DNA from: Echinostoma caproni | Lineage: Eukaryota; Platyhelminthes; Trematoda; Plagiorchiida; Echinostomatidae | Reading direction: 5' to 3' | DNA: 15,553 bases | Assembly (NCBI GenBank): GCA_900618425.1 | Contig: UZAN01045384.1 | Span: forward strand, 17,165 to 32,717 | Shown: positions 1 to 8,253 of the stretch, piece after piece | Layout of the letters: every line of letters begins with the position of its first letter | Position numbering within the stretch: position 1 is the first letter of the stretch | The notes under the pieces: generated by a model | The model's database searches: none | What the model saw: the letters and a program-made list of their open reading frames with translations, nothing else | Told to the model about the DNA's origin: nothing | Translations under genes and position numbers: made by a program

Positions 1-729
1 CGGTTGGCATTTGCTAACTTGAGACATCTGTGGCGCCGTCGCGACATCCAAAGATTCAAAGATTCAAGGATTTATTATGGGAATAAGTTACAAGCTCATG
101 CTTTTCTGGTCCCATAGGTTCGTGCGGTGGATTAGGAAACAGTGATACATACAAATTCTTTTTGTAAAATGCCAGGTGATACGTGCGTTTTCCACTGCTT
201 TACGCAGCTGTCTGTGAAGGGTCGAGTGTATGCCGCGACAGTTCGGCCAGTTCTGCTATACGGTGCAGAAACTTGGTCAATAAGAAAACAAGATAAAGAC
301 AGACTGTCGGTGTTTGAACACCGCTGTCTACGCAGCATTGCACGAATCTGGTGGGGTAGCCGGATGAGCAATGCTGAAGTTAGGGACAGAGTTTTGGGTA
401 TAGACGGTCGCCCACTGGAGCAAGTGATCGACCTCCATAGATTACGTTGGCTGGGACATGTGCTACGCATGTCACCAGATAGGTTACCACGGCGAGTGAT
501 GTTTGCCAATGCAGATACCGAGTGGAAAAAAGCCAAGGGTAATCAAGTTAAGACCTGGCACGAGGGTATGAAAACCCTAACCAGGAAACTGGGTTACATA
601 GGTCCTGTTAGGCTCCCTGGCTGGGGACCTCGGGATGATCGTAACCAATGGTTAGAGACACTGAGCGATATGGCTGGGTGTCATAAACAGTGGCGTTCGT
701 GCATCTCCTCAATTTCTTCCCAACCTTAG
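1..729 (+). pseudogene. 3' end of a non-LTR (RTE-like) retrotransposon reverse-transcriptase ORF, interrupted
   Basis: The first bases read RLAFANLRHLWRRRDI in the frame of codon 1. After an interruption, the same frame resumes near base 205 with LSVKGRVYAATVRPVLLYG and runs open to the TAG at 727-729. These blocks, with FEHRCLRSIARIWW, LHRLRWLGHVLRM and GWGPRDDRNQWLETL further on, match the C-terminal part of the endonuclease/reverse-transcriptase polyprotein of RTE-like non-LTR elements common in schistosomes and other flatworms (family knowledge). The endonuclease and the RT palm with its catalytic aspartates are not in the window, so this is a 5'-truncated copy or one cut by the window edge. 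From about 205 to 729 there is no stop or frameshift, so the copy is fairly young. The exact clade is an inference. Confidence 0.85.
49..204 (+). mobile_element. About 156-bp insertion inside the retrotransposon ORF
   Basis: The residues on either side, RRRDI ending at base 48 and LSVKGRVY starting at 208, are normally almost adjacent in this protein family. The sequence between them does not look like the family and carries two in-frame stops (TAG at 115-117 and TAG at 133-135). It starts with a near-repeat of AAAGATTC (three imperfect units, about 51-74). Its length is a multiple of three, so the frame is kept across it. It could be a short non-autonomous insertion or filler DNA. I see no clear target-site duplication or inverted ends. 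The edges are uncertain by a few bases. Confidence 0.5.
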
Positions 730-1986
730 TCCACTGAACTTCTCCATTTTGTTTTCGAATCCACTTTCAACTTTCCTTTCTTGTCCTATTCTTCATCCAA
801 ATGGGCAGCCAAAAGACAGCAACCAAAACCGGCGCACGAAAGTGCATGGTTAATGGTTGTTCAAACTGAAACTGAAACTTATATCCCTGGATTTTGGCTT
901 TTCGTCCTCTCACTTTGGTGGAAAAACACTCCTGCCGTAGGAAAGCAATGAGTAGGGTTTCTTCAGCAAAAGCTATTCGAGATGTCTGGTTGTATAGTAT
1001 ATTCCCGCGGGGTGTGAGAGAGCGGTGACTAGCCACAACCCAAGACACCTACCCTCGATCATACTGAGGCTTTCAGAGAAGTGAAGGAGTGGATCTTTTT
1101 AATTTCCGTTATAATGCTAATTTTTGGGGGTTGCCATACTTTGCCCACTGAATTCTTGATGGAACGTTGTATCTCTGCTTCGAATATTTACTGATTATCA
1201 GTCATCACTGGTTGATTGTTGCCAATCAGAGATAAGATCTCAAATTTTTAACCTATTCCTCATACTGCTGCTTGATATTATACGACTGATAATAATGAAC
1301 ATTAATGATACTGATAATGATATCAAATGCGGCACTCGCAGAATATGTAATCCTGTTAGCAGAATTCGCAACACATATAGCATCATCTGCGTAATTGCAC
1401 ACCTATGTTTATGATACGTTTGCCTCCTCATACAGAGAAAACAAAACTAGTGCCTGATACCAGTGCATTGGTGACTCAAACAAACGGAACGGTCAATTCA
1501 ATTCTGAAACCATCAAGGGTAAGTGCACGGTTCACGAATCAACACAACATACTTAAAGTCACATGGCTGTAAAGTTTTTGCAGTTTTTGTCCGGAGATTG
1601 ACTGGAACAAATAATTACCATTTGATTGCTTCATTTTATATTGTATGGCTGCCTTTCGATTGGCTTCTCTCAACCTGAAAATTTTACCATCATTAATTTT
1701 AAAAAAAACGTAAGTAAAATAAGAAGAAAATTGAAAGTAAATACACTGAGAGGAATGCACTGGAATAATCAAGATGCGGAACATGGATAAAACTGGTTAC
1801 TGTCCAGGAAACTTCAATCGGATGATTTGTAGATCACAGCACGGAACAAAAAAGATAAACGTTAATTTAGTTGATCCCAATGACTGTTTAATTGTGTTAA
1901 TTTTCTCACAATATATTTCGGATTGAAGGAAAAAACTGTGCTCGTTCGGAAAAAAAATACCATTAATTGTGAGGATTAGATAAGTT
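730..1986. other. Spacer without recognisable genes
   Basis: The first part follows the retrotransposon stop codon and may hold its 3' untranslated tail; no simple-repeat tail marks an end. Around 1270-1320 the sequence is rich in GATAAT/TGATA-like words. The open frames on the minus strand here (767-1048, 1240-1431, 1539-1784) show no known motifs. Just before 1987 the sequence is AT-rich and has a GGATTAG at 1974-1980 that could act as a trans-splice acceptor for the ORF starting at 1987, but this is speculation. Confidence 0.5.
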
Positions 1987-2136
1987 ATGGAAATGAATGA
2001 TCCTCTTTCGAATTTCAGTCAACTGTACACACGAGTGGAAGCATTATCTCGGGTTTCTCCCAAGCTAGAATCCATTATTATTGCTTTTCTCACCGGCTCA
2101 TTTCTTTATGCAAACTACGACCTTCTCGAATGGAAG
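1987..2136 (+). CDS. Candidate first exon of an unrecognised small protein
   Basis: ATG at 1987 follows an in-frame TAA (1981-1983), so the start is well bounded; a second ATG lies at 1993. The frame gives an N-terminus MEMNDPLSNFSQLYTRVEAL and then a hydrophobic stretch, IIIAFLTGSFLYANY, that could be one short membrane segment. A donor is proposed after AAG at 2134-2136 (AAG|GTGTTG). It is weak but leaves phase 0, matching the next candidate exon. An internal acceptor-like AATTTCAG ends at 2018, so the exon could instead begin at 2019. Without splicing the frame stops at 2182-2184 as a 65-residue ORF. I do not recognise the family. The protein-like composition and matching phase are the only support. 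Confidence 0.33.
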
Positions 2137-2279
2137 GTGTTGCCACTTTCAATCGGATCAACGAGCTGCGTCGCACAGGAGTAGGAGACATTTCATGAAA
2201 TGAATTTTCAGCACAATGAACTTGTTCACATTTCCCGTATTAGGCACAGGTTATGCATGATGAAATGAAGTTCTGCCTA

Positions 2280-2306
2280 CGAGGCCTGAGCAAAACATTC
2301 CCGGAT
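2280..2306 (+). repeat. Mariner 5' terminal inverted repeat
   Basis: Starts CGAGGCCTGAGCAAAAC directly after TA (2278-2279). It matches the reverse complement of 3515-3541, which starts CGAGTGCTGAGTAAAAC, at 20 of 27 positions. This is direct sequence evidence, counted by hand. Confidence 0.8.
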
Positions 2307-2443
2307 AAGCAGATAATCGGACAAGGAAAACGTGAACTTTAATCTATTGTGAATATTGTTTGGGGATTGCAACGCACAAAACAGATATTAACAGCCGTGT
2401 ACTGCTCACAAGTTATCAGGGTCGCTACACTTGGACTGTAAGA

Positions 2444-3478
2444 ATTGAATTCAGTCGATGTCACTGGAGAGCATTTGTTTTCTGAGACTACATATGCATC
2501 AGCAGAGTGTTAATGGTTTGCGAGCTGCCTTTGGTGATGAATCAACTTCAAGAAACAGCGTTTGAGTGGTTTGTAGAATTCAAGTTCGATAGGCGGTCCC
2601 TGGATGATGAGACACGGTGTGGTCTAACTATGGAGGCCACCACAGTGGACAACATTATTGCTGTGCAAGCGACAGCGCGGGAGGATTCGCGGGTGACTAT
2701 GGTACAGCTGGTGAAAGCAATCTGGTTCAATTCACATCTTTCTCCATGGGAAGCTCGGCATCAGAAAGGTTTATGCAAACTGGGAACCCATTCAACTCAG
2801 TGAGGAACAGAAAGCAGTTTGAGTGAATTTGTGCTACACCATGCTTATCAGGTTTGACGGTGAACATTCCAATTCAGTTTGTGAGATCATCAGTGTTGAT
2901 GATACGGAGGTGTCCAGTCTCGACCCAGAAATTAAGCGACAATGAGCTCAGTAGATATCGGTTGCTGGGGCACCGCCTCAGAAATTCCGATGTGAGTGCA
3001 GTGTGGCAAAGTGGTTGGTGGTTGTGTTCATTTTGAAAACCGGTTATATAGTCACTGTACTGCTCGCACGGTGCACAATCACCGGAGACTGGTTGGCCAC
3101 CACCTATCTACCGATAGTGATGGAAGCTGTTGCCAGTCGTCGTCCAAAGCATTGGAGCATGAGGGACCCTGCTGCACCATGACGACAGAGCTGCACACAA
3201 GTCCCATGTCGTCGGCTGTTTGCTGGCTATGGCACGCATCCAGGCGGTCAGTAACCCACCCTAAAGTCCGAACCTGGCTCCGTGTGACATTTTTGTGTTC
3301 CCAGATGTCCAGTGCATGATGCGTGGAATCTGATACGAGTCACCAACAGCTGCAGTGATGGCCTTCATTAAACTGGCCGAAGGGCTAACCGCTTCAGTAT
3401 GTTTGAGCTGTTTTAGCAACTGGTTTGATCCCATCGAGCTGTGTGAAGTTTGATGGAGACTACTTCGAGAAAATGTGA
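2444..3478 (+). pseudogene. Mariner transposase pseudogene (DD34D)
   Basis: In shifting frames the region covers a whole transposase of about 345 codons. In order: N-terminal EFSRCHWRAF (the expected start codon is now ATT at 2444); the helix-turn-helix region with LRAAFGDESTSRN and FEWFVEFKFDRRSLDDE; the linker with YANWEP and LSEEQKAV; the first catalytic aspartate in SVDDTE (2898-2900); the second in LLHHDDRAAH (3181-3183); and the third in NLAPCDIFVF (3286-3288). The last two are in the same frame with exactly 34 residues between them, the mariner signature DD34D. The C-terminus reads KFDGDYFEKM then TGA (3476-3478). In-frame stops lie at 2483, 2821, 2943, 2952, 3262 and 3331, and at least five frame changes occur (near 2497, 2555, 2720, 3160 and 3444). 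It is certainly non-functional. Confidence 0.9.
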
Positions 3479-3514
3479 TACTTGTTTTTGTGTAATAAAT
3501 GAAACTGTTTGTGC

Positions 3515-3541
3515 ATCCGAAATCGTTTTACTCAGCACTCG
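3515..3541 (-). repeat. Mariner 3' terminal inverted repeat
   Basis: Reading inward from TA (3542-3543) on the minus strand it begins CGAGTGCTGAGTAAAAC, pairing with the 5' repeat at 2280-2306 (20 of 27). An AATAAA at 3494-3499, just before it, may have been the element's poly(A) signal. Confidence 0.8.
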
Positions 3542-5270
3542 TATTTTGCATTCCTGTTTCTCGTTTTCAATGTGATATTTTTGACTATCATTTAACGAAG
3601 GCAGTTTTTTTAATCATCACTTTACAGATTTCTCACTCCGTCTTTCATAAATTTAAAAAGGCCTTGTCTCACTTTAAAATATACCAATTCGCAGACATAT
3701 GCCTTCAGTTTTTGCCTTGTTTCGCACACACCATTGTGGAGAATTGGACCTTATTCAATTTCATTTCAGAATCAAACTTTATTCATGGGGCACTGAATTC
3801 ACTCACTCACTTCCATGTTGTACCAAGTGGTGTATGAACGACTGGTGGACATTACAATGGTATCCGATGGCCGGATCGCTATCCTTCCCCCTCACTGGCT
3901 ACACATAATTTATTAGCATCAAGCACGGTGTATAATTTCGTCGGTTCATTCGTGCAATAGTTATCATAAATCCATTGAAGATTGATATTTGTTGAACTTA
4001 GCACAGTTTAATTAAAGCCTATTCTCATCGAACTGTTCTAATAATTCGGGATGTGGACTTTCTTCGGGGAAACCCTCTGAAATGTGGACATCGATATAGA
4101 GAAACACTTTGTCACAACTCATGCATGTGGTATCGTCGACAATGTCTGTACAGTATGCATCATTAATCGTTGAACAGGAATGAACACTTGGTCTGTTTGA
4201 TTATGAACAAGCACTGAATGTTTGAATAATTCCAAGAGAAAATGAAACTTCTTCATTCCTATTTCACAGATTCTAATTGTCACAGAGTTTGAATTGTTTT
4301 ATGTTCTATATACGGAATCCGTTTTACGATTGAAATGAATTCTGAGGATAGATAGGCGTGGATCTAATTGTCATGTGTGAACGTTTTTATAACAAAACAA
4401 TCTAAACAACGCCAGAGGGGAGAACCCAGAGAAGAGGAGTGTGTGCGGTAACTGATCAGTTCCCGTTATGGATGGGTGAACAGTATATTCGAAGCATAGC
4501 TTACCTTCTGCATGTATGGTGGACGGTTAAACACAATTTTTTCAATTCAATACCACAACTTATGTGTTGGGGCCTTATGTGATTCGCCGCTCCAAGTTTC
4601 GGGGCTTAGGTTGCTAGCTTTCATAAGAGAATAGCAGATCTACGCTACTATACGGTTTACCCCATTTGCTGTTTATCACTCAACAAATGCGTGTAGTAAG
4701 TGGATTTGGAATTGCAGAAGCGAGCTCCATTGATCGGAAACCACATAAATCACGAAAGAATAAAAAAGTGAAACAATAGACCAGATTCGAAGTATTGACT
4801 CCATGACAAATTCACCTTGAAATCATCGATCGTACGCGTAGCTTTACATCAAATGCAATCCGGAGAAAACAAGGAAAAGTTCATGAGAACGCCCTAAACC
4901 CGACTAGATTGCAGTAGTATGCTGCTAATTTTAGTCTTAAGTGATAAGCATTTGGTGAATAAATTCAAAAAATTTCTGAAATAAAACCTAGTTAATTTTT
5001 GAAGGTTTTATGTTTGACTGAATCTTCAACCTGACCGAATGAACTGTGCAAATTTACCTCAAATTCACCTAATAAACTGTAAGGTACTTAAAAAGTGAAT
5101 TGTGTTAGCTCGACTAATTGGTGCCAAAAACTTTTACTTGCCAAGTAGGTTTGAAGTTATAAATTTGGTATGGTAGGGAACTGAACCCTTTTAGCTTCCG
5201 ATTTGATACACCTTTGTTGTTCTTGCTGATAAAGAGGCCAATTACTTGTTCTGTTTTTGCTCTTATTGAG

Positions 5271-5354
5271 ACCTTCCGTACTACTCGAATGAAAACAATG
5301 AAGTTTCTACAATCAGAAGCTGAACGCCGACTATTTGAAAAGCAGCGTACTGTA
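5271..5354 (+). CDS. Candidate internal exon (28 codons, phase 0-0)
   Basis: The exon is bounded on the left by a T-rich acceptor (TTTTTGCTCTTATTGAG|ACC) and on the right by a consensus donor (ACTGTA|GTAAGT). It is 84 bp, exactly 28 codons, and open. The peptide starts TFRTTRMKTMKFLQ and ends SEAERRLFEKQRTV, a strongly charged, helix-prone sequence unlike random translation. Phase 0 at both ends fits both the candidate exon ending at 2136 and the one starting at 6799. The frame is also open upstream to 5214, so an alternative acceptor at AAAG (about 5233) cannot be excluded. No known domain is recognised. Confidence 0.42.
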
Positions 5355-5549
5355 GTAAGTCCTTTTCATGCTATGAAATCTTTATTTCTAACCACCTGTA
5401 ATGAAGCACACACTTGCTCTTATATTGGTTGGGTGATTACCAAATCGGTTAAGCACTAAGTTGTGTTGCTTTGATCGGACGTATTTAATACCGGCCCCTA
5501 TTAGGTTACAAACCGACGGTCAACAAAACTACACTTTTTCCGATAAAGC

Positions 5550-5648
5550 TCTAGCTAAAACCCGTAATGCTTTAGCCTCGACCCACAATTCTTTAGCCAA
5601 AACCCACGAAGCTACGTTCCGTAGTCCTTTAGCCTCGACGCACGAACG
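5550..5648 (+). repeat. 21-bp minisatellite, four imperfect units
   Basis: The units are TCTAGCTAAAACCCGTAATGC (5550-5570), TTTAGCCTCGACCCACAATTC (5571-5591), a third at 5592-5612 starting TTTAGCCAAAACCCACGA, then a 15-bp spacer and a fourth at 5628-5648 starting TTTAGCCTCGACGCACGA. The unit alternates between an AAAACCC and a TCGACCC form. Because 21 is a multiple of three, it creates a spurious open frame (5461-5661) with a seven-residue repeat like LAKTRNA/LASTHNS. I do not treat that as a gene. Confidence 0.75.
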
Positions 5649-5777
5649 CATACCGTGGTAGGCGAGTTTGGTTAAGAACTTCGGAATATACTCTGAGTCA
5701 ACGAGTGTTGAAAACTTTTACTTTTAATTGCTGTTGATGTAACAAACCGTGGTTAAGAAATGAGAAGGTGTGGCGGT

Positions 5778-5803
5778 CGTACGCTGCACCACGTACGCTG
5801 CAC
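5778..5803 (+). repeat. Two-copy direct repeat CGTACGCTGCAC
   Basis: The 12-mer CGTACGCTGCAC occurs at 5778-5789 and again at 5792-5803, separated by two bases. It includes the self-complementary CGTACG. No function can be assigned. Confidence 0.7.
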
Positions 5804-5917
5804 AGGCTGAATCCGATGTGCCCGTATTTTCACACCACTTGACACATCTTGTACAACTTTAGTGTCTCCGTATGATATGCAATACTCTTGTGAATAAAAA
5901 TCTCAAATGTGGAACAA

Positions 5918-6279
5918 ATGGTACATGGTTTTGCGTTCACAACCCCAGAAATAAATCAAAAAGTGATACAAAAAACGCGAGTGCGCACCGTTTCGTATCT
6001 TCACTCAAAGTGAACTCTGTTCATGAGCGGTGGATACATTGTCATGCCGAGATTAATAAACACTGTTCACAAAAGACGCCCCCTTTCAGCGCATCATTTC
6101 CCATCAAGCTTTAGACAAAACCCGTAATTCTTGAGCGTCAACTGTGATTATTATGTCAAATGTTACAGCGTCACATAATGGCTGTGTACTTTTGTGAACG
6201 GTGTTTATTGTCCTCGGCATGTTTATGTATCCACCTCTCGTGATCAGAGTTCACTTGTGAACGCAAAACAACGTACCGT
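5918..6279. repeat. Long imperfect inverted repeat (hairpin-forming)
   Basis: The arm 6008-6075 pairs with 6189-6256: 58 of 68 positions are complementary, with no gap. Further out, 5918-5942 pairs with 6255-6279 at 22 of 25. The left arm carries 65 extra bases (5943-6007) between these blocks. The loop is 6076-6188. In the right arm the two blocks meet at GTTCAC-TT-GTGAAC (6249-6262); in the left arm the extra bases sit at the centre of that same palindrome, flanked by TTCAC at 5936-5940 and 6000-6004. Transcribed as part of an intron it would fold into a stem of over 90 pairs. It may be a palindromic non-autonomous DNA transposon or an inverted duplication. The ends show no recognised family. 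Confidence 0.8.
6110..6151 (+). repeat. Dispersed minisatellite units in the inverted-repeat loop
   Basis: TTTAGACAAAACCCGTAATTC (6110-6130) closely matches the 21-bp unit at 5550-5648, some 460 bp away. The next 21 bases (6131-6151) begin TTGAGCGTCAACTGTGAT and resemble a decayed second form of the unit. Confidence 0.6.
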
Positions 6280-6798
6280 ACAGCTGAGTTTTATCCCATT
6301 TGAGACAGTCATTCGGATAGGTAATGTATAGTTTGATGTCGACGTAATCTGTGATATATGGTGGTCTAATGTAGATCAAGATTCTTTTTCAAAGTATAAT
6401 CTGTGCTGAATATTTGTAGAAGAAAACTAACAGAGCGAGCAGGAAGCGACGCAGGGTTCTCTCTGATGAACCTTGTCTTTGACTTACAGATCATAACAAC
6501 TCTTTTATATAAGTTGTAATTTTGAAAACACAGCGATGTCGGTACAGGTGAAAATAAGCCAACTCGTTGAAAAATAATGAAATTAAGATGCTCAAACCTG
6601 CTTCGGAGCTTGTAAGTTCACTTTGTGAACATTCGAGAGATGAACAACACACGATAAAAAATACGTAGATTTTTCAACGTTGGATTCACTCTGGGGTACA
6701 ATGAACCCTTAAGGGATACGTGAATTAGATGAAGTTAGCAGTAAAACAAAACATGTCTGTTCTACAACATGTGCCATTTTCTTCTTTTACCACTCCAG

Positions 6799-6900
6799 AT
6801 ATATGCACTGAACGCGGTAATGCGGGAATCCGAAAAATCCCAATACGAAGCTTTCGTCAGGGCCCAATCTATGCAAGAAAGAACACCCGTTCCGGAATAA
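6799..6900 (+). CDS. Candidate terminal exon of the small three-exon gene
   Basis: A strong acceptor (pyrimidine tract then CCACTCCAG, ending at 6798) opens a frame in phase 0, reading IYALNAVMRESEKSQYEAF, then VRAQSMQERTPVPE and TAA at 6898-6900: 33 codons plus stop. The composition (E, Q, R, S-rich, helical) resembles that of the exon at 5271-5354 and the phase fits. Joined to the two earlier candidate exons it would complete a protein of about 111 residues. I recognise no domain. A micro-exon reading is possible because GCG|GTAATG at 6814-6822 could act as a donor, but the open frame continues well past it, so the terminal-exon reading is preferred. The longer open frame at 6729-7034, in another phase, is taken as a shadow. 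Confidence 0.42.
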   Translation: MYALNAVMRESEKSQYEAFVRAQSMQERTPVPE

Positions 6901-6901
6901 A
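6896..6901 (+). terminator. AATAAA poly(A) signal overlapping the stop codon
   Basis: AATAAA occupies 6896-6901 and contains the TAA stop (6898-6900) of the preceding candidate exon. If used, cleavage about 10-30 bases later would give an extremely short 3' UTR. No other AATAAA is seen in the next few hundred bases. Confidence 0.35.
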
Positions 6902-7030
6902 GAGAAGTCAAACACTTGTTAGCTATGAGCCTCTCCCATTCGACCAAAACGGAAACAATAACAACGTCATCAATTTTGCTCTGTCACGTTCTCTCCAAAT
7001 GTTGTTCTCATATGTACAGCTCATCAACGC

Positions 7031-7189
7031 ATGAGAAATCTAAGCGCTGTGTACACACTCATTCTCTTATCTGACCGTGGTCTTTCCTTTGAAAATGTCT
7101 CTGAGCTGAAGGACCTGATGGGAATAGTTGCTCAAATTTTCCGATTGTCACTACATTCCTTCACAGGTTGGCTCGGATCGAATTGCTAG
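7031..7189 (+). CDS. Unrecognised 52-codon ORF or exon
   Basis: From ATG 7031 the frame reads MRNLSAVYTLILLSDRGLSF, then ENVSELKDLMGIVAQIFRLS, then a short tail to TAG (7187-7189). The sequence looks protein-like: amphipathic, with few rare residues. An acceptor-like ATGTACAG ends at 7019 after a pyrimidine-rich tract, and the frame stays open back to it. A CAG|GTTGGC at 7164-7172 could be a donor ending the exon at 7166, but its upstream TTCCTTCACAG looks equally like an acceptor. It starts only 130 bp after the proposed upstream stop, which in trans-splicing flatworms would be compatible with a downstream cistron. No family is recognised. Confidence 0.28.
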   Translation: MRNLSAVYTLILLSDRGLSFENVSELKDLMGIVAQIFRLSLHSFTGWLGSNC

Positions 7190-8253
7190 GAAGGGAATAG
7201 ATTTATTGTCATCTAATCGTCGAATTTCATAACCAAGCATATCAGATCAGAAAATTTCGATTTGGCGTTTCGTCACGTTCGCCACGTTTCATTTTCTGAA
7301 GGCGTTAGTTCCAATTTCAGTTTAGAAGGGGAACATCAGTACTCGTGTTAGGGCTGAATTTTCACTCAAAGTTCACTCAAAGTCAGCAAAGCTTTGTCGT
7401 GGGAGAATGAATGGTTCAAAAACTTATTCATAAGTCAATTGATGCATATGTCAAGTATCTGTATAATGTTTAAAAAGCATTGTTCAACTGTCATATTCTT
7501 GTTGACATTCGTCGAAGTTGCATAAGTACGATGCTTGGGACGACGTGCAACCGGCCCGGTATGATTGCTAGTTTTTACTCAGTTCCACATTTCTCGGATC
7601 GGTGAGTATCAAATTTAGTTGGGTAAGGCAGATATAAAAAGTGCCATGTTGTGATCATCTTTGACTAAGCATATCGGAATCGGCATAGCTAACTTTTTCT
7701 CTTATGACTTGAATTTAACGAGTACATTCAAATTTTTAAAAGCTTTGATGCGTATAGATTTTGGCTACTCATGAGTAACCATTGTCATACTTCGAAATGT
7801 TTTATTTCTTTTTGGTGCGCTGGGGGGGATGTTGATTCAATTTCAGGATATGACGGATGCATTGGATAGAGACTCTTGTTTGAAACTGCTTGACAAGAGC
7901 ATGTAAATAGAGCTGCTTTTCAGCAACGCTGTTAACCTCAAGTCAGGTTAAATTCACATGGTGAATTTCGGGAAAAATAATGGGAAGGACGATAATGTAG
8001 CACGGAAATATGCTGAGTGGATACGGTCACTGGGAATTCGATAACTAAATATGCTACAGAAGTCATGCTAATGAAATTTGAACGGTCTTAGTGAGGTACT
8101 TTTACATATATCACAGTTCCTTGTTAGCAATGTTCTGCATCTGAGAGCCGGTAATTTGATTTCATAGCGCTACTGCGTGAAATGAAATAGTTTGGAACTT
8201 TGTGGGAATGTTTAATATTCACCATCGTCCTGAATATGAAATTGTTTGTTTAG
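7190..8253. other. Non-coding stretch, nothing recognisable
   Basis: AT-rich sequence with no coding motif. It has one perfect tandem duplicate of TTCACTCAAAG (7361-7371 and 7372-7382); the same 11-mer also occurs at 6000-6010 beside the inverted repeat. The rest may be intron or intergenic DNA. Confidence 0.45.

Larger units (their letters stand above)
2280..3541 (+). mobile_element. Near full-length, inactivated mariner-family DNA transposon
   Basis: The element is 1262 bp, within the usual mariner range of about 1.3 kb. It is flanked on both sides by TA (2278-2279 and 3542-3543), the target-site duplication expected for Tc1/mariner insertion. Its ends are imperfect terminal inverted repeats of about 27 bp. 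Between them lies a single degraded transposase ORF (2444-3478) in element orientation, with about 165 bp of 5' and 63 bp of 3' untranslated sequence. Both TIRs and every transposase domain can be followed, so the copy is complete in extent but dead through point mutations and indels. It sits inside the proposed intron 1 of the small gene, in the same orientation. Confidence 0.87.
2137..5270 (+). other. Proposed intron 1, hosting a mariner relic
   Basis: This 3.1-kb stretch lies between the two candidate exons. It holds the mariner copy at 2280-3541. The remaining 3542-5270 is AT-rich and has no coding motif, repeat or RNA gene that I can support. The open frame at 3499-3837 starts inside the mariner 3' end and runs into unique sequence; it shows no family signature. 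The proposed 3' splice site at the end follows a T-rich tract (TGTTCTGTTTTTGCTCTTATTGAG). Confidence 0.3.
5355..6798 (+). other. Proposed intron 2, carrying a minisatellite and a long inverted repeat
   Basis: It runs from the GTAAGT donor at 5355 to the acceptor CTTCTTTTACCACTCCAG ending at 6798. It contains the 21-bp minisatellite, a 12-bp direct repeat (5778-5803) and the inverted repeat described separately. From about 6305 to 6798 I see nothing beyond a GTTCAC-TTT-GTGAAC palindrome (6616-6630). Confidence 0.35.

Noticed and set aside
132..536. Minus-strand ORF of 134 codons
   Set aside because: Antisense shadow of the reverse-transcriptase frame at 142-729, which carries clear family motifs.
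5461..5661. ORF with a seven-residue repeat (LAKTRNA/LASTHNS)
   Set aside because: Produced by the 21-bp minisatellite, whose unit length is a multiple of three; no independent coding signal.
6729..7034. 101-codon plus-strand ORF
   Set aside because: Overlaps the candidate exon 6799-6900 in another frame; its composition is less protein-like and the acceptor signal falls inside it.
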